NCBI RefSeq assembly: GCF_937900395.1
Contig: NZ_CALCDX010000215.1
Coordinates: 34,692 to 98,691 of the forward strand
Source of the DNA: an uncultured Caulobacter sp.
GTDB lineage: Bacteria > Pseudomonadota > Alphaproteobacteria > Caulobacterales > Caulobacteraceae
DNA length: 64,000 bases
Reading direction: 5' to 3'
The notes beneath the pieces are model-generated. The model was not told the DNA's origin, made no database searches, and saw only the letters and a program-made list of their open reading frames with translations. Positions 23,601-30,933 of this stretch are shown here, piece by piece. Made by a program: the position numbers and the translations under genes. Within the stretch, counting starts at the first letter, position 1; the number at the start of each line of letters is the position of its first letter.

Positions 23601-23843
23601 GGAAAGCCGCTGCGCGAGGTGCTGCTGACGGCGGGCGCGATCCGCTTCAAGCCGATCCTGCTGACCGCCCTGGCGGCGATGATCGGCGCGGCGGTGATCC
23701 TGACCGACCCGATCTTCCAAGGCCTGGCCATCTCGCTTCTGTTTGGCCTGGCCTCGTCCACCGTCCTGACGGTCCTGGTCATTCCGGCGATCTATGTAGT
23801 GGTGCGCGATGCGGACGCCCCCGTGAAGGCCAAGACCGCTTGA
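20631..23843 (+). CDS. RND-family efflux pump, inner-membrane subunit
   Basis: A 1070-residue pump with the first membrane span (PLILLAAIAVGLLALFSIPR), a large periplasmic loop, the proton-relay helix GILVDDAIVMIENIAR near residue 415, a second loop, and the closing helices (GFIALAGIIVRNSILLVDFI). Length and domain duplication are normal for an AcrB-like transporter. It couples proton influx to export through the adjacent adaptor and a TolC partner, which lies in the divergent operon. The substrate cannot be read from sequence; operon context points to sulfur species or a sulfur-stress product. Confidence 0.93.
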   Translation: MNLGLSGRLTKATIRSPLTPLILLAAIAVGLLALFSIPREEEPQISVPMVDIMVAAPGLSAPDAVELVGKPLEAIVKSVNDVEHVYTFADDHQVMVTARFKVGVDPDAAAVRIHEKVRANYDRIPAGVPEPLIQTRGINDVPSLVLTLSPKPGYESRWTDESLREVAGKLKTEVAKVDDVGLTFIVGGRPREIRVTPDPARLALRGVSMGALMDTIRQATRAFPAGDARNGGEAVAVTAGRDLKSAAEIGLLALPSSKGEAVYVRDVADVAEGPREDQTQVRRYARFENGWSEAPAVSLAIAKRKGANAVVVSKAVLDRVEALKGSLLPATLNVDITRDYGATANEKANELLFHLGLATVSIVVLIGLAIGWREAGVTAVVIPSTILLTLFASNLMGYTINRVSLFALIFSIGILVDDAIVMIENIARHWAMNDGRGRIEAAVEAVAEVGNPTVVATLTVVSALLPMLFVSGLMGPYMAPIPVNASAAMVFSFFVAVVIAPWLMVRFARKALEGAPSGHGHDDEGKLGALYRRVAGRVIRDRRSAWMFLGGVGVATLLACAMFATKTVTVKLLPFDNKSELQVVLDMPEGTSLEITQRTLAQAAAIAGTLPETVAIDSYAGTASPFNFNGLVRHYYLRARPEQGDLSVALAPKDERKRSSHAVALDLRERLARVALPAGAAIKVVEAPPGPPVMATLLAEIYGPDAATRRAVAERVKATFHAVPYIVDIDDSWGSPRPTLRLVPDRSRLEALGVADRDVLDSIGAAFGGQVVGYAHRGEGRDPLEISVRLPQSARTWGETLGSTPVARAANGRLVELSEVVEAKREAGSTHVFRRDGRDVDMVMAELAGAYEAPIYGMMDVDKRLRDMDWGATPKPDIRMHGQPADESRPTVLWDGEWEITWVTFRDMGAAFGVAILGIYVLVVAQFKSFRLPLVILTPIPLTLVGIVLGHILFRAPFTATSMIGFIALAGIIVRNSILLVDFIRHSAEDGKPLREVLLTAGAIRFKPILLTALAAMIGAAVILTDPIFQGLAISLLFGLASSTVLTVLVIPAIYVVVRDADAPVKAKTA

Positions 23844-23874
23844 TCCTGAAACCCACGTTTCTACATTGGCTCCA

Positions 23875-24207
23875 ATGACCGCTCCCGCCGTTTCCTGCCA
23901 TTCGCCGTCCGACGTCGCCGACCTGCGCGCCTGCGCCAGCGACGCCGCGCGGCTGCTGAAGCTGCTGGCCAGCGAGCAACGGCTGCTTCTGCTGTGCCGC
24001 CTGGCGGACGGCGAGGCCTCGGTCGGGGAGCTGTCGGACCACGCGGGCCTGGCCCAATCGGCGACCTCGCAGCATCTGGCCAAGATGCGCGCCGAGGGCC
24101 TGGTTTCCACCCGGCGGGTGGCGCAGACGATCTACTACAGTCTCAGCGACCCCAACGCCGCGCGGGTGTTGGGTACGCTGTCGGACATCTACCGCACGGC
24201 CGGCTGA
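23875..24207 (+). CDS. bigR: ArsR-family persulfide-sensing repressor (BigR/SqrR type)
   Basis: A 110-residue winged-helix repressor: LLKLLASEQRLLLLCRLADG, then SVGELSDHAGLAQSATSQHL, AKMRAEGLVSTRRVAQTIYY. Cys41 aligns with the reactive Cys41/42 of SqrR/BigR, which forms a tetrasulfide or disulfide with a C-terminal Cys near 107. Here that position, after TLSDIY, is Arg107; the other cysteines are Cys8 and Cys20. It closes the rhodanese/RND operon (31 bases after the pump), and operators matching the SqrR consensus lie at both divergent promoters. ATG 23875 is preferred to TTG 23866. How it senses persulfide without the usual resolving Cys is an open question. Confidence 0.85.
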   Translation: MTAPAVSCHSPSDVADLRACASDAARLLKLLASEQRLLLLCRLADGEASVGELSDHAGLAQSATSQHLAKMRAEGLVSTRRVAQTIYYSLSDPNAARVLGTLSDIYRTAG

Positions 24208-24210
24208 CCA

Positions 24211-24987
24211 CTACAGCGCCGCGACAGCGCGCCAAGCCACGTAGGCGGCGACCGCCAGCACCAGGGACGCGAAAAGCCGGCGCGCCAACAGCGCCCGGCC
24301 GGCCAGCATGGCCGCGCCCTTCACGCCGAACATCCCGCCGACCGCGCCGCCCAGGATGAACACGCCGGCGATCCTCCAGTCGACCCAGCCCGACAGCGCG
24401 TAGTTGAGCGAGGTGGCCGCGCCGAACAGGGCCACCGAGACCAGCGACGAGGCCGCGGCGTTGGCGAGGGTCATGCCGGTCGCCGCCATCAGTCCCGGCA
24501 CGATCAGGAAGCCGCCTCCGATGCCGAAGAAGCCGGCGGCCGCGCCTGTCAGCACGCCCAGCGGCGCCAGTCGCCGGACCAGCGGCCAGGTGATGTGGAC
24601 GTCGGGATCGCCCTCGGAGCGCGGTCTGCGCATCATCGAAAGCGCGATGGCGGCCATGGCGAAGGCGAAGAACAGCAGCAGCCGCTGCCCCTCGACCATC
24701 TTGGCGACGCTGGATCCCAGGAAGGAGCCCAACAGGCCCGCCGCCGCGAAGACGCTGGCGCATGGCCACTTCACGCGTCCGCCGCGCCAATGACCCATCA
24801 GGTTCGCCGCCGCGTTCACCGCCACGGCGGCCGCGGACGTGCCGATCGCGACATGCGGATCGCGGACGCCGACGACGTACAGCAGCAGGGGCGTGGCCAG
24901 CACCGAACCTCCGCCGCCGAACACCCCCAGAAGCGCCCCGACAAGGACGCCGCTCGCCAGCGCGGTCACGATCGTTTGCGGGTCCAC
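24211..24987 (-). CDS. tauE: TauE/SafE-family sulfite exporter
   Basis: A 258-residue membrane protein with about eight spans and two GGxxG-type repeats: VGALLGVFGGGGSVLATPLL at the start and GAAAGFFGIGGGFLIVPGLM midway. The family exports sulfite or sulfonates. It converges with the bigR-like gene (three-base gap) and diverges from the persulfide dioxygenase gene across a perfect operator. Removing sulfite made by the dioxygenase would fit; this is the same pairing known in bigR operons. Confidence 0.9.
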   Translation of the reverse strand: MDPQTIVTALASGVLVGALLGVFGGGGSVLATPLLLYVVGVRDPHVAIGTSAAAVAVNAAANLMGHWRGGRVKWPCASVFAAAGLLGSFLGSSVAKMVEGQRLLLFFAFAMAAIALSMMRRPRSEGDPDVHITWPLVRRLAPLGVLTGAAAGFFGIGGGFLIVPGLMAATGMTLANAAASSLVSVALFGAATSLNYALSGWVDWRIAGVFILGGAVGGMFGVKGAAMLAGRALLARRLFASLVLAVAAYVAWRAVAAL

Positions 24988-25007
24988 AATCGCCTCACAG
25001 GTCGTTG

Positions 25008-25031
25008 ATATATTCGAACATTCGAATATAT
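25008..25031. promoter_or_regulatory. BigR/SqrR operator, perfect inverted repeat
   Basis: ATATATTCGAA-CA-TTCGAATATAT is a perfect 11-bp inverted repeat containing ATTC-N8-GAAT (25012-25027), the consensus reported for SqrR. It lies midway between the divergent starts of tauE (24987) and the persulfide dioxygenase gene (25066), so it should repress both. Confidence 0.8.
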
Positions 25032-25065
25032 ATATGAAAACCGGTTTTCAACCAGGAATTCGATC

Positions 25066-25983
25066 ATGCCGCTTCAGGACGCCGCCCTCGAGACCGCCGC
25101 CGCGCTTGTCGACGGCGCGGTGAAGCCCGAGGTGCGAGCCTTCTTCGATCCCGCCACGTTCACCGTATCCTACGTCGTGAAGGACCCGGGGTCCGACGCT
25201 TGCGCGATCATCGACAGCGTACTGGATTTCGACCCGGCGTCGGGGCGGACCAGCCGCGCCAGCGCCGACAAGATCATCGACTACGTCCAGAGCAGGCGCT
25301 TGCGTGTGGCTTGGATCCTCGAGACCCACGCGCACGCGGACCATCTGTCCGCCGCGCCGTATCTTCAAGCCAAGCTCGGCGGGAAGATCGCGATCGGCGC
25401 TCACATCGTCGCCGTGCAGCGCGTGTTCGGCGGGCTGTTCGGCCTCGGGGCGGATTTCGAAGCCAACGGACGCCAGTTCGATAAGCTGTTCGAAGACGGC
25501 GAGCGGTTCGAGATCGGCGACATGGAGGCCGTCGTGCTGCATACGCCGGGGCATACGCCGGCCTGCGTCAGCTACGTCATCGGCGACGCCGTCTTCGTGG
25601 GCGACACCCTGTTCATGCCCGACTACGGCTCGGCCCGTTGCGACTTTCCGGGCGGCGACGCGGCGACCCTGTACGCCTCGGTTCGCCGTTTGCTCGCCTT
25701 GCCGCCCCAGACGCGGATGTTTCTTTGCCACGACTACCTGCCGCCGACGCGCGAGGAGTTTCGCTGGGAAACCACCGTCGCCGAGCAGCGCGCCCACAAT
25801 ATCCATCTCCACGACGGCGTCAGCGAAGGCGAGTTCGTGGGCAAGCGACGCGCTCGCGACGCGACCTTGCCCATGCCCCGCCTGATCCTGCCGTCCGTGC
25901 AGGTGAATATCCGCGCCGGCCGACTTCCCGAGCCGGAGGCGAATGGCGTCCGCTATCTGAAGCTGCCGATCGACGCTGTCTGA
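25066..25983 (+). CDS. blh: persulfide dioxygenase (ETHE1/Blh-like)
   Basis: A 305-residue metallo-beta-lactamase-fold protein with THAHADHLSA (residues ~87-95), TPGHTPACVSYVIGD and VGDTLFMPDYGSARCDFPGG, the iron-binding signature of ETHE1-type persulfide dioxygenases. It oxidises glutathione persulfide to sulfite. It is longer at both ends than human ETHE1, as in the bacterial Blh proteins controlled by BigR. Its promoter carries the best operator in the window. It completes a route from sulfide (SQR) to persulfide to sulfite (this enzyme) to export (TauE). Confidence 0.9.
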   Translation: MPLQDAALETAAALVDGAVKPEVRAFFDPATFTVSYVVKDPGSDACAIIDSVLDFDPASGRTSRASADKIIDYVQSRRLRVAWILETHAHADHLSAAPYLQAKLGGKIAIGAHIVAVQRVFGGLFGLGADFEANGRQFDKLFEDGERFEIGDMEAVVLHTPGHTPACVSYVIGDAVFVGDTLFMPDYGSARCDFPGGDAATLYASVRRLLALPPQTRMFLCHDYLPPTREEFRWETTVAEQRAHNIHLHDGVSEGEFVGKRRARDATLPMPRLILPSVQVNIRAGRLPEPEANGVRYLKLPIDAV

Positions 25984-26006
25984 CCTGTTCTTGGTCGGGC
26001 AGGCTG

Positions 26007-26555
26007 TCAGCGCGCCGCGGCGGCTTCGCTGCGACGCACGCGCATGGCCGGCTGCGAGCCGATCTTCATCATATAGCTTCCCATGGCGGCCTTGCGGATC
26101 TCGACGGTCGCGCCAGGCTTGGGCGGCTTGCCAAGGCTCTGGTCGTCGATCTGACGCCAGACCGCGCCGTCTTCCAGGGTCATGACGAGGCGTCCCTCGG
26201 CGTCCAGGCGAGCCGTCTTGATCACGGCCTGCAGCGTTTCGGTTTCGGCCTTGTCGGCGCCGCGATCCAGGATCGACAAGGTCGGGAGATTCAGCCCGAA
26301 CGCCTGGCGCCGCGCGGCGCGGGCCGACCTCTTGTCGATGATGATGACGTCGCCCGTCTCTTGCGCCTTGGTGACCGACTGGGCGGCCTTATCGTAGCAG
26401 GTCAGCCGCTCGCCATCGGCCTTGATCGCGCTACAGGCCTTCAGCGCCTTGATCACGTCGGGCTCGGGCGCCGTCTGAGCCAGGGCGCTGTTTGCCGTCA
26501 GGGCTAGGGCGAGTGCGCTCAGGAGGACGGGGCGGGTCATGATCGTGTTTCCCAT
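26007..26555 (-). CDS. putative periplasmic protein of unknown function
   Basis: A 182-residue protein with a signal peptide (TRPVLLSALALALTANSALA) and two cysteines in the mature N-terminus (KALKACSAIK, ERLTCYDKAAQ), a pattern seen in small exported alphaproteobacterial proteins. The C-terminal half has a beta-rich segment (RLVMTLEDGAVWRQI). The frame can start at 26555, overlapping the upstream stop (TGATG), or at ATG 26540. It is cotranscribed with the 2OG oxygenase gene. I do not recognise a function. Confidence 0.65.
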   Translation of the reverse strand: MGNTIMTRPVLLSALALALTANSALAQTAPEPDVIKALKACSAIKADGERLTCYDKAAQSVTKAQETGDVIIIDKRSARAARRQAFGLNLPTLSILDRGADKAETETLQAVIKTARLDAEGRLVMTLEDGAVWRQIDDQSLGKPPKPGATVEIRKAAMGSYMMKIGSQPAMRVRRSEAAAAR

Positions 26556-27286
26556 CAGCCGACCTCCTTGCCGCCCAAGAGCCAGCCCGTCAGCGACAGT
26601 CGCTTGGCCTCGGCGTAGCTGGCGACCTGCGCCACCGAGTGGGCGGTCGGCACCTTGAACAAGGTCAGCACATTGAAGCCGGGCGCAAGACCGCGGGTGA
26701 CGTTTCCTTCGGCGTCGTGGAACAGCAGCTGACCGCCCCAGTCCGGCCGCCAGCGTCGCGTGAAGCCCAGGGTGAAGGCGGCCAGGCGATGGTCCTTGCG
26801 GTGGCTGTCGTCATGCACGGTCAGGAAGTCGCCGGGACGATAGTAGGATGCTTGGACCCGAACGCCGGTCACTTCCCGTGCGCCGATCACGCGACCGCCC
26901 AAATCCAGGAATTCGCGGCTCTCCAGGAGCTCGGTCGCGCGATGGATCGGCGCTTCTGGGCCGCGAGGATATTCGTCCTGCAGCGCGTACGACATGTGCA
27001 CGAAGGAGAATGTTTTGCCGGCGCGTCGGATGGCGCCTTGCAGGAACTGGCGAACCTGGGCCTCGCCGAATTTCTTGATGACGTCGGGGCTGATCACCAG
27101 GGTCTCGCCCGTCTCGTCCGGCGCGACGATGTTCCAGGTGAGCGGCTCCAGCAGTCCCGCCACGGCCTCGGCGTCATCCGGCGCGAGGAACACCGGAATC
27201 TGGACGTAACCCTCCTGCGCGAACCGCGCGGCGAACGTGTCGATCGGCAGATCGGAATTGATTCTCAGGGGTGGATGCAGGGCCAT
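26555..27286 (-). CDS. 2-oxoglutarate/Fe(II)-dependent oxygenase (prolyl-hydroxylase type)
   Basis: A 243-residue protein with the double-stranded beta-helix iron ligands: His and Asp in FLTVHDDSHRKDHRLAAFTL near residue 165 and the distal His in TAHSVAQV, followed by a basic residue in RLSLTGWLLG for 2-oxoglutarate. Related bacterial enzymes hydroxylate proteins or small molecules. It heads a two-gene minus-strand unit with the exported protein at 26007 and diverges from a TonB receptor. Substrate unknown. Confidence 0.8.
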   Translation of the reverse strand: MALHPPLRINSDLPIDTFAARFAQEGYVQIPVFLAPDDAEAVAGLLEPLTWNIVAPDETGETLVISPDVIKKFGEAQVRQFLQGAIRRAGKTFSFVHMSYALQDEYPRGPEAPIHRATELLESREFLDLGGRVIGAREVTGVRVQASYYRPGDFLTVHDDSHRKDHRLAAFTLGFTRRWRPDWGGQLLFHDAEGNVTRGLAPGFNVLTLFKVPTAHSVAQVASYAEAKRLSLTGWLLGGKEVG

Positions 27287-27874
27287 TCGAACTCGGACAC
27301 GCGACGCAAGGACGGCATCAATCTGCCGACGCTATATTCAAGCGATGCTTCTTCTTCTAGCGCAACCGCTCGGTGTGCTTTTCAGCCTTAAATATGGGCG
27401 CTTAAAACAACCTCGGCCTAATCTTTAGGCTTTGCATTGTATTGCGACGCCCTGGTACCGATACCGCTGATCGCGCAACGGCGTTCTTGATGGAATTGTG
27501 TCGCTTTCCGGTTGCCCTATCAGAGTGTTAATTGCCCGAAAATCGATATCAAAGACATCGCTTTACTGGGAAGAGTTTTGATGAATATCAATAAATTCTA
27601 GCATGAACTTTGTGTAATGTTTCGATTTTGTAATGGAATCGTTGTGTCCATCTTGCTGAAATTGATGGGTTTTTATAGCCGCAAAGTCGCGCTGCGCGCG
27701 ATAATGTGTCGCATTTGAGACACTGGCGTAGATTTCTTGCTTCAAGGGCGCGGGTCGCGGTTGACCCGACGCGGCGGACACCGCCTCCATGCCCCCAATG
27801 CCCGGTTCCTGGAGGGTCGGGGGGGAGCGCTCGCCATTGATCCGCGATGGCCGCGCAAGTTTTTGGAGGTGGAA
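27287..27874. other. 588-bp gene-free region upstream of a TonB receptor
   Basis: AT-rich between about 27400 and 27720, then a GC-rich leader with short hairpins (GGTC..GACC at ~27752, GGCGG-ACA-CCGCC at ~27773). A 75-codon minus-strand frame here looks spurious. It likely holds the promoters of both flanking units and a structured leader; no known riboswitch was recognised. Confidence 0.4.
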
Positions 27875-30802
27875 TTGCTAGGTATTGTTAGCCGTCGAAA
27901 GAGCCTGCTGGCGTCTTCGATCCTTTGCGGCGTCGTGCTGCCGGCCGTTGGCGCCTGGGCGCAACAGACGTCGACGGAAGAGCCGGCTCAGGTTGAGGAA
28001 ATCGTCGTCACCGGTTCGCGCATCGCGCGTCCCGATCTGACGTCCTCGAGCCCGATCGCCCAAGTTGGCGCGGCTGAACTGAAGCAGTCGGGCGTCGTCA
28101 ACACCGAAAACCTGCTGAACACCCTGCCGCAAGCGGTCCCGGGCATCACCTCGACCGTCAACAACGGCAGCAACGGCACCGCCACCGTCAACCTGCGCGG
28201 CCTGGGCTCGAACCGCACCCTGGTGCTGGTCGACGGCAAGCGCCAGACCCCGACCACCCAGACCGGCACCGTCGACCTGAACCTGATCCCGCCGGCGCTG
28301 ATCAAGCGCATCGACGTCGTGTCCGGCGGCGGCTCGGCCGTCTACGGTTCGGACGCGATCTCGGGCGTCGTCAACTTCACGCTGAAGACCGACTTCGAAG
28401 GCCTGGAATTCTCGACCGGCTATTCGAAGACCGACAATGGCGAAGCGCCGATCTATTCGGCCGACCTGACGATGGGCGCCAACTTCGCCGATCGTAGGGG
28501 CAATGTCGTTCTGAGCCTGGGCTACAACAAGCGCGAAGCGCTGACCCAAGGCCAGCGTGGCGGCATGCTGAACACGGCCTGGGGCGACAACGCCACCAAG
28601 ACCGGCTTTGTCCCCTCGGGTTCGGGCTCCAACGAGCCGGGCCGCGTCGATCCCTTCGTGTCGGGCAAGTTCATCACCCTGCCGGGCGTCACCAACAGCG
28701 CCGCCAACTCGGCCCTGTTCCTGACCGATGGCAATGTGCGCCTCTACAGCAGCGCCACCGACACCTACAACTTCGCCCCGGTCAACTACGTCCAGACGCC
28801 GCAAGAGCGCTTCTCGGTCACGTCGCTGGCGAACTATGAAATCAAGCCGGGCCTGCGCGCCTACGCCAAGGGCAACTTCGTCAACAGCCAGGTGACCACC
28901 CAGCTGGCCCCGACGCCCATCGGCAGCCGCACCTTCCGGTTCACGCTGGACAACAACCCGTTCCTGACGGCGGCCGCCAAGACCGCGCTGAACAGCCTCG
29001 GGTCATCGACGGCTTACACGATCCCGGCGTCGAGCTCCTGGACCGCGGGCACGTTCACCGACGTCGATACGGATGGCGATGGCCTGTACGACACCGTCAC
29101 CGGCAGCTTCAACCGCCGCCTGACGGAAGTCGGTCCGCGCATCTCGAAGTTCAACTTCTACGGCTACCAGATGCAACTGGGCCTGAAGGGCGACATCGAC
29201 GCGATCAACGGCGGCTTCGACGTTTACTACCAGTACGGCAACACCCACGGCACCAACACGCTGCTGGGCGACACCAGCCTGGCCCGCATCCAGCAGGCCC
29301 TGCTGCTGAACGCCGCCGGCACCGGCTGCGCCGACCCGTCGAACGGCTGCGTGCCGATCAACCTATTCGGCCAAGGCAATATTTCGAAGGCCGCCGCCGA
29401 GTTCATCAAGACCCGCATCACCGCGGCCCAGGACTACGAGCAACAGTACGGCGGCTTCACCATCAACGGCGACACGGAGAAACTCTTCTCGCTGCCGGCC
29501 GGCCCGATCGGCTTCGCCATCGGCGGCGAATACCGCGCTGAAGAGTTCGACTACAGCCCCAGCCAGGACCTGGCGGCGGGCAACGTCACCGGCTTCAACG
29601 CCAGCCCGCCCGTCAAGGGCCGTTTCGACGTCTATGAAGCCTACGGCGAACTGCTGGTTCCGATCCTGAAGGACCTGCCGTTCGTCAAGTCTCTGGACCT
29701 GGAACTGGCCGGCCGTACGTCGGACTACACCGGCCAGCCGCACCCGGCGAAGACCTACAAGGTCGCCGGTTCGTGGAAGGTCTATGACGACCTGATGCTG
29801 CGCGCTTCGTACAACAAGGCGATCCGCGCTCCGTCGATCGGCGATCTGTACGCGCCGCAATCGAACGGCTTCCCGACCGCCACCGACCCCTGCTCGTCGC
29901 GTGGCGCCCCGACCGCCGCCATCCGTCAGGCCTGTATCAATTCGGGCGTTGCGGCGAGCGTCGTCGGTCTGATCAACGCCAACCAGCAGACCCAGACCCT
30001 GTCGGGCGGCAACCCGAACCTGCGTCCGGAAGCGGGCAAGACGTTCACGGCCGGCTTCACCTACCAGCCCTCGTGGCTGTCGGGCTTCTCGCTGACCGCC
30101 GACTACTTCGACATCAAGATCACCGATGCGATCGCCAGCTTCGGCGGCAGCGCCTCGAACGTGATGAACGTCTGCTACGGCTCGCTGGTCAACGGCAACC
30201 CGAACTCGCCGTACTGCCAAGCCATCCGGCGCCTGCCCAATGGTTCGATCGACTACATCTCGCTGACCGCGCAGAACGTGGCCTCGATCAAGACCTCGGG
30301 CCTGGACATCAGCGTCACCTATCGCACCACGCTTGAAAAGCTTGGCCTGCCGGACTGGGGTTCGCTCGCGTTCCGTTCGCTCTACACCAACACGTGGGAG
30401 TGGACGAATACGCCGGACGAAATCTCGGCTCCGATCAAGTGCGCCGACAAGTTCGGCACGCGCTGCGGCAACCCGACCCCGCGCCACAAGCTGCGCAGCA
30501 CGGTGAACTGGACCATGAACCAGTTCGGCGTGAACCTGGTCTGGAACCACCTGGACGACGTGCTGGATGACAACCCCGCCAGCACCTACACCGTCGAGCG
30601 CATCGGCGCGAAGAACTACATCGACCTGTCGGGCGACTGGAATGTCACCGACAGCCTGGCCTTCACGGCCGGTGTTCGTAACCTGACCCAGGAAGCCTAT
30701 CCGATCCTGGGCGGCAACGCCTCGCCGTCGAACAGCGGTTACCCCGCGACCTACGACGTGCTGGGCCGGACGTTCTTCCTGAACGCCCGCCTGCGCTACT
30801 GA
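27875..30802 (+). CDS. TonB-dependent receptor (OmpA/TonB plug-barrel type)
   Basis: A 975-residue outer-membrane receptor. After a signal peptide (LLASSILCGVVLPAVGAWAQ) comes the TonB box EEIVVTGSRI, the plug domain (LNTLPQAVPGI, LRGLGSNRTLVLVDGKR, DVVSGGGSAVYGSDAISGVV) and a 22-strand barrel ending in Tyr (LNARLRY). It imports a large substrate using TonB energy. TTG 27875 is the likely start: GGAGG (27865-27869) sits five bases upstream, and no ATG gives a sensible signal peptide. The neighbouring TPR/2OG oxygenase and phytase genes recur beside such receptors. Substrate unknown. Confidence 0.9.
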   Translation: MLGIVSRRKSLLASSILCGVVLPAVGAWAQQTSTEEPAQVEEIVVTGSRIARPDLTSSSPIAQVGAAELKQSGVVNTENLLNTLPQAVPGITSTVNNGSNGTATVNLRGLGSNRTLVLVDGKRQTPTTQTGTVDLNLIPPALIKRIDVVSGGGSAVYGSDAISGVVNFTLKTDFEGLEFSTGYSKTDNGEAPIYSADLTMGANFADRRGNVVLSLGYNKREALTQGQRGGMLNTAWGDNATKTGFVPSGSGSNEPGRVDPFVSGKFITLPGVTNSAANSALFLTDGNVRLYSSATDTYNFAPVNYVQTPQERFSVTSLANYEIKPGLRAYAKGNFVNSQVTTQLAPTPIGSRTFRFTLDNNPFLTAAAKTALNSLGSSTAYTIPASSSWTAGTFTDVDTDGDGLYDTVTGSFNRRLTEVGPRISKFNFYGYQMQLGLKGDIDAINGGFDVYYQYGNTHGTNTLLGDTSLARIQQALLLNAAGTGCADPSNGCVPINLFGQGNISKAAAEFIKTRITAAQDYEQQYGGFTINGDTEKLFSLPAGPIGFAIGGEYRAEEFDYSPSQDLAAGNVTGFNASPPVKGRFDVYEAYGELLVPILKDLPFVKSLDLELAGRTSDYTGQPHPAKTYKVAGSWKVYDDLMLRASYNKAIRAPSIGDLYAPQSNGFPTATDPCSSRGAPTAAIRQACINSGVAASVVGLINANQQTQTLSGGNPNLRPEAGKTFTAGFTYQPSWLSGFSLTADYFDIKITDAIASFGGSASNVMNVCYGSLVNGNPNSPYCQAIRRLPNGSIDYISLTAQNVASIKTSGLDISVTYRTTLEKLGLPDWGSLAFRSLYTNTWEWTNTPDEISAPIKCADKFGTRCGNPTPRHKLRSTVNWTMNQFGVNLVWNHLDDVLDDNPASTYTVERIGAKNYIDLSGDWNVTDSLAFTAGVRNLTQEAYPILGGNASPSNSGYPATYDVLGRTFFLNARLRY

Positions 30803-30812
30803 TCGAGACTTG

Positions 30813-30842
30813 AGCGCCTCCCCATCGCCTTCGGCGACGGGG
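30813..30842 (+). terminator. strong hairpin after TonB receptor gene
   Basis: CCTCCCC-A-TCGCC, loop TTC, GGCGA-C-GGGGAGG forms a 12-bp stem with one mismatch. It has no T run and precedes the terminator at 30869; it may stabilise the mRNA end. Confidence 0.55.
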
Positions 30843-30868
30843 AGGTTGCTCGCGACTGGCTCGATAGG

Positions 30869-30905
30869 AAGCCCGCCTCGTTCATTCGGGGCGGGCTTTG
30901 CTTTT
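30869..30905 (+). terminator. Rho-independent terminator
   Basis: AAGCCCGCC (30869-30877) pairs with GGCGGGCTT (30890-30898), followed by TGCTTTT. It separates the receptor gene from the convergent TPR/oxygenase gene. Confidence 0.75.
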
Positions 30906-30933
30906 GCTGTTGCTCAGGGCGACTGGAGAGGCC

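Noticed and set aside
20493..24110. 1205-codon minus-strand open frame opposite the RND operon
   Set aside because: It is the mirror of a high-GC gene: His/Arg/Gln/Asp-rich, no family pattern, while the plus strand encodes clear adaptor and pump proteins.
27563..27790. 75-codon minus-strand frame in the AT-rich intergenic region
   Set aside because: No ribosome site or family pattern; it overlaps the leader of the TonB receptor.
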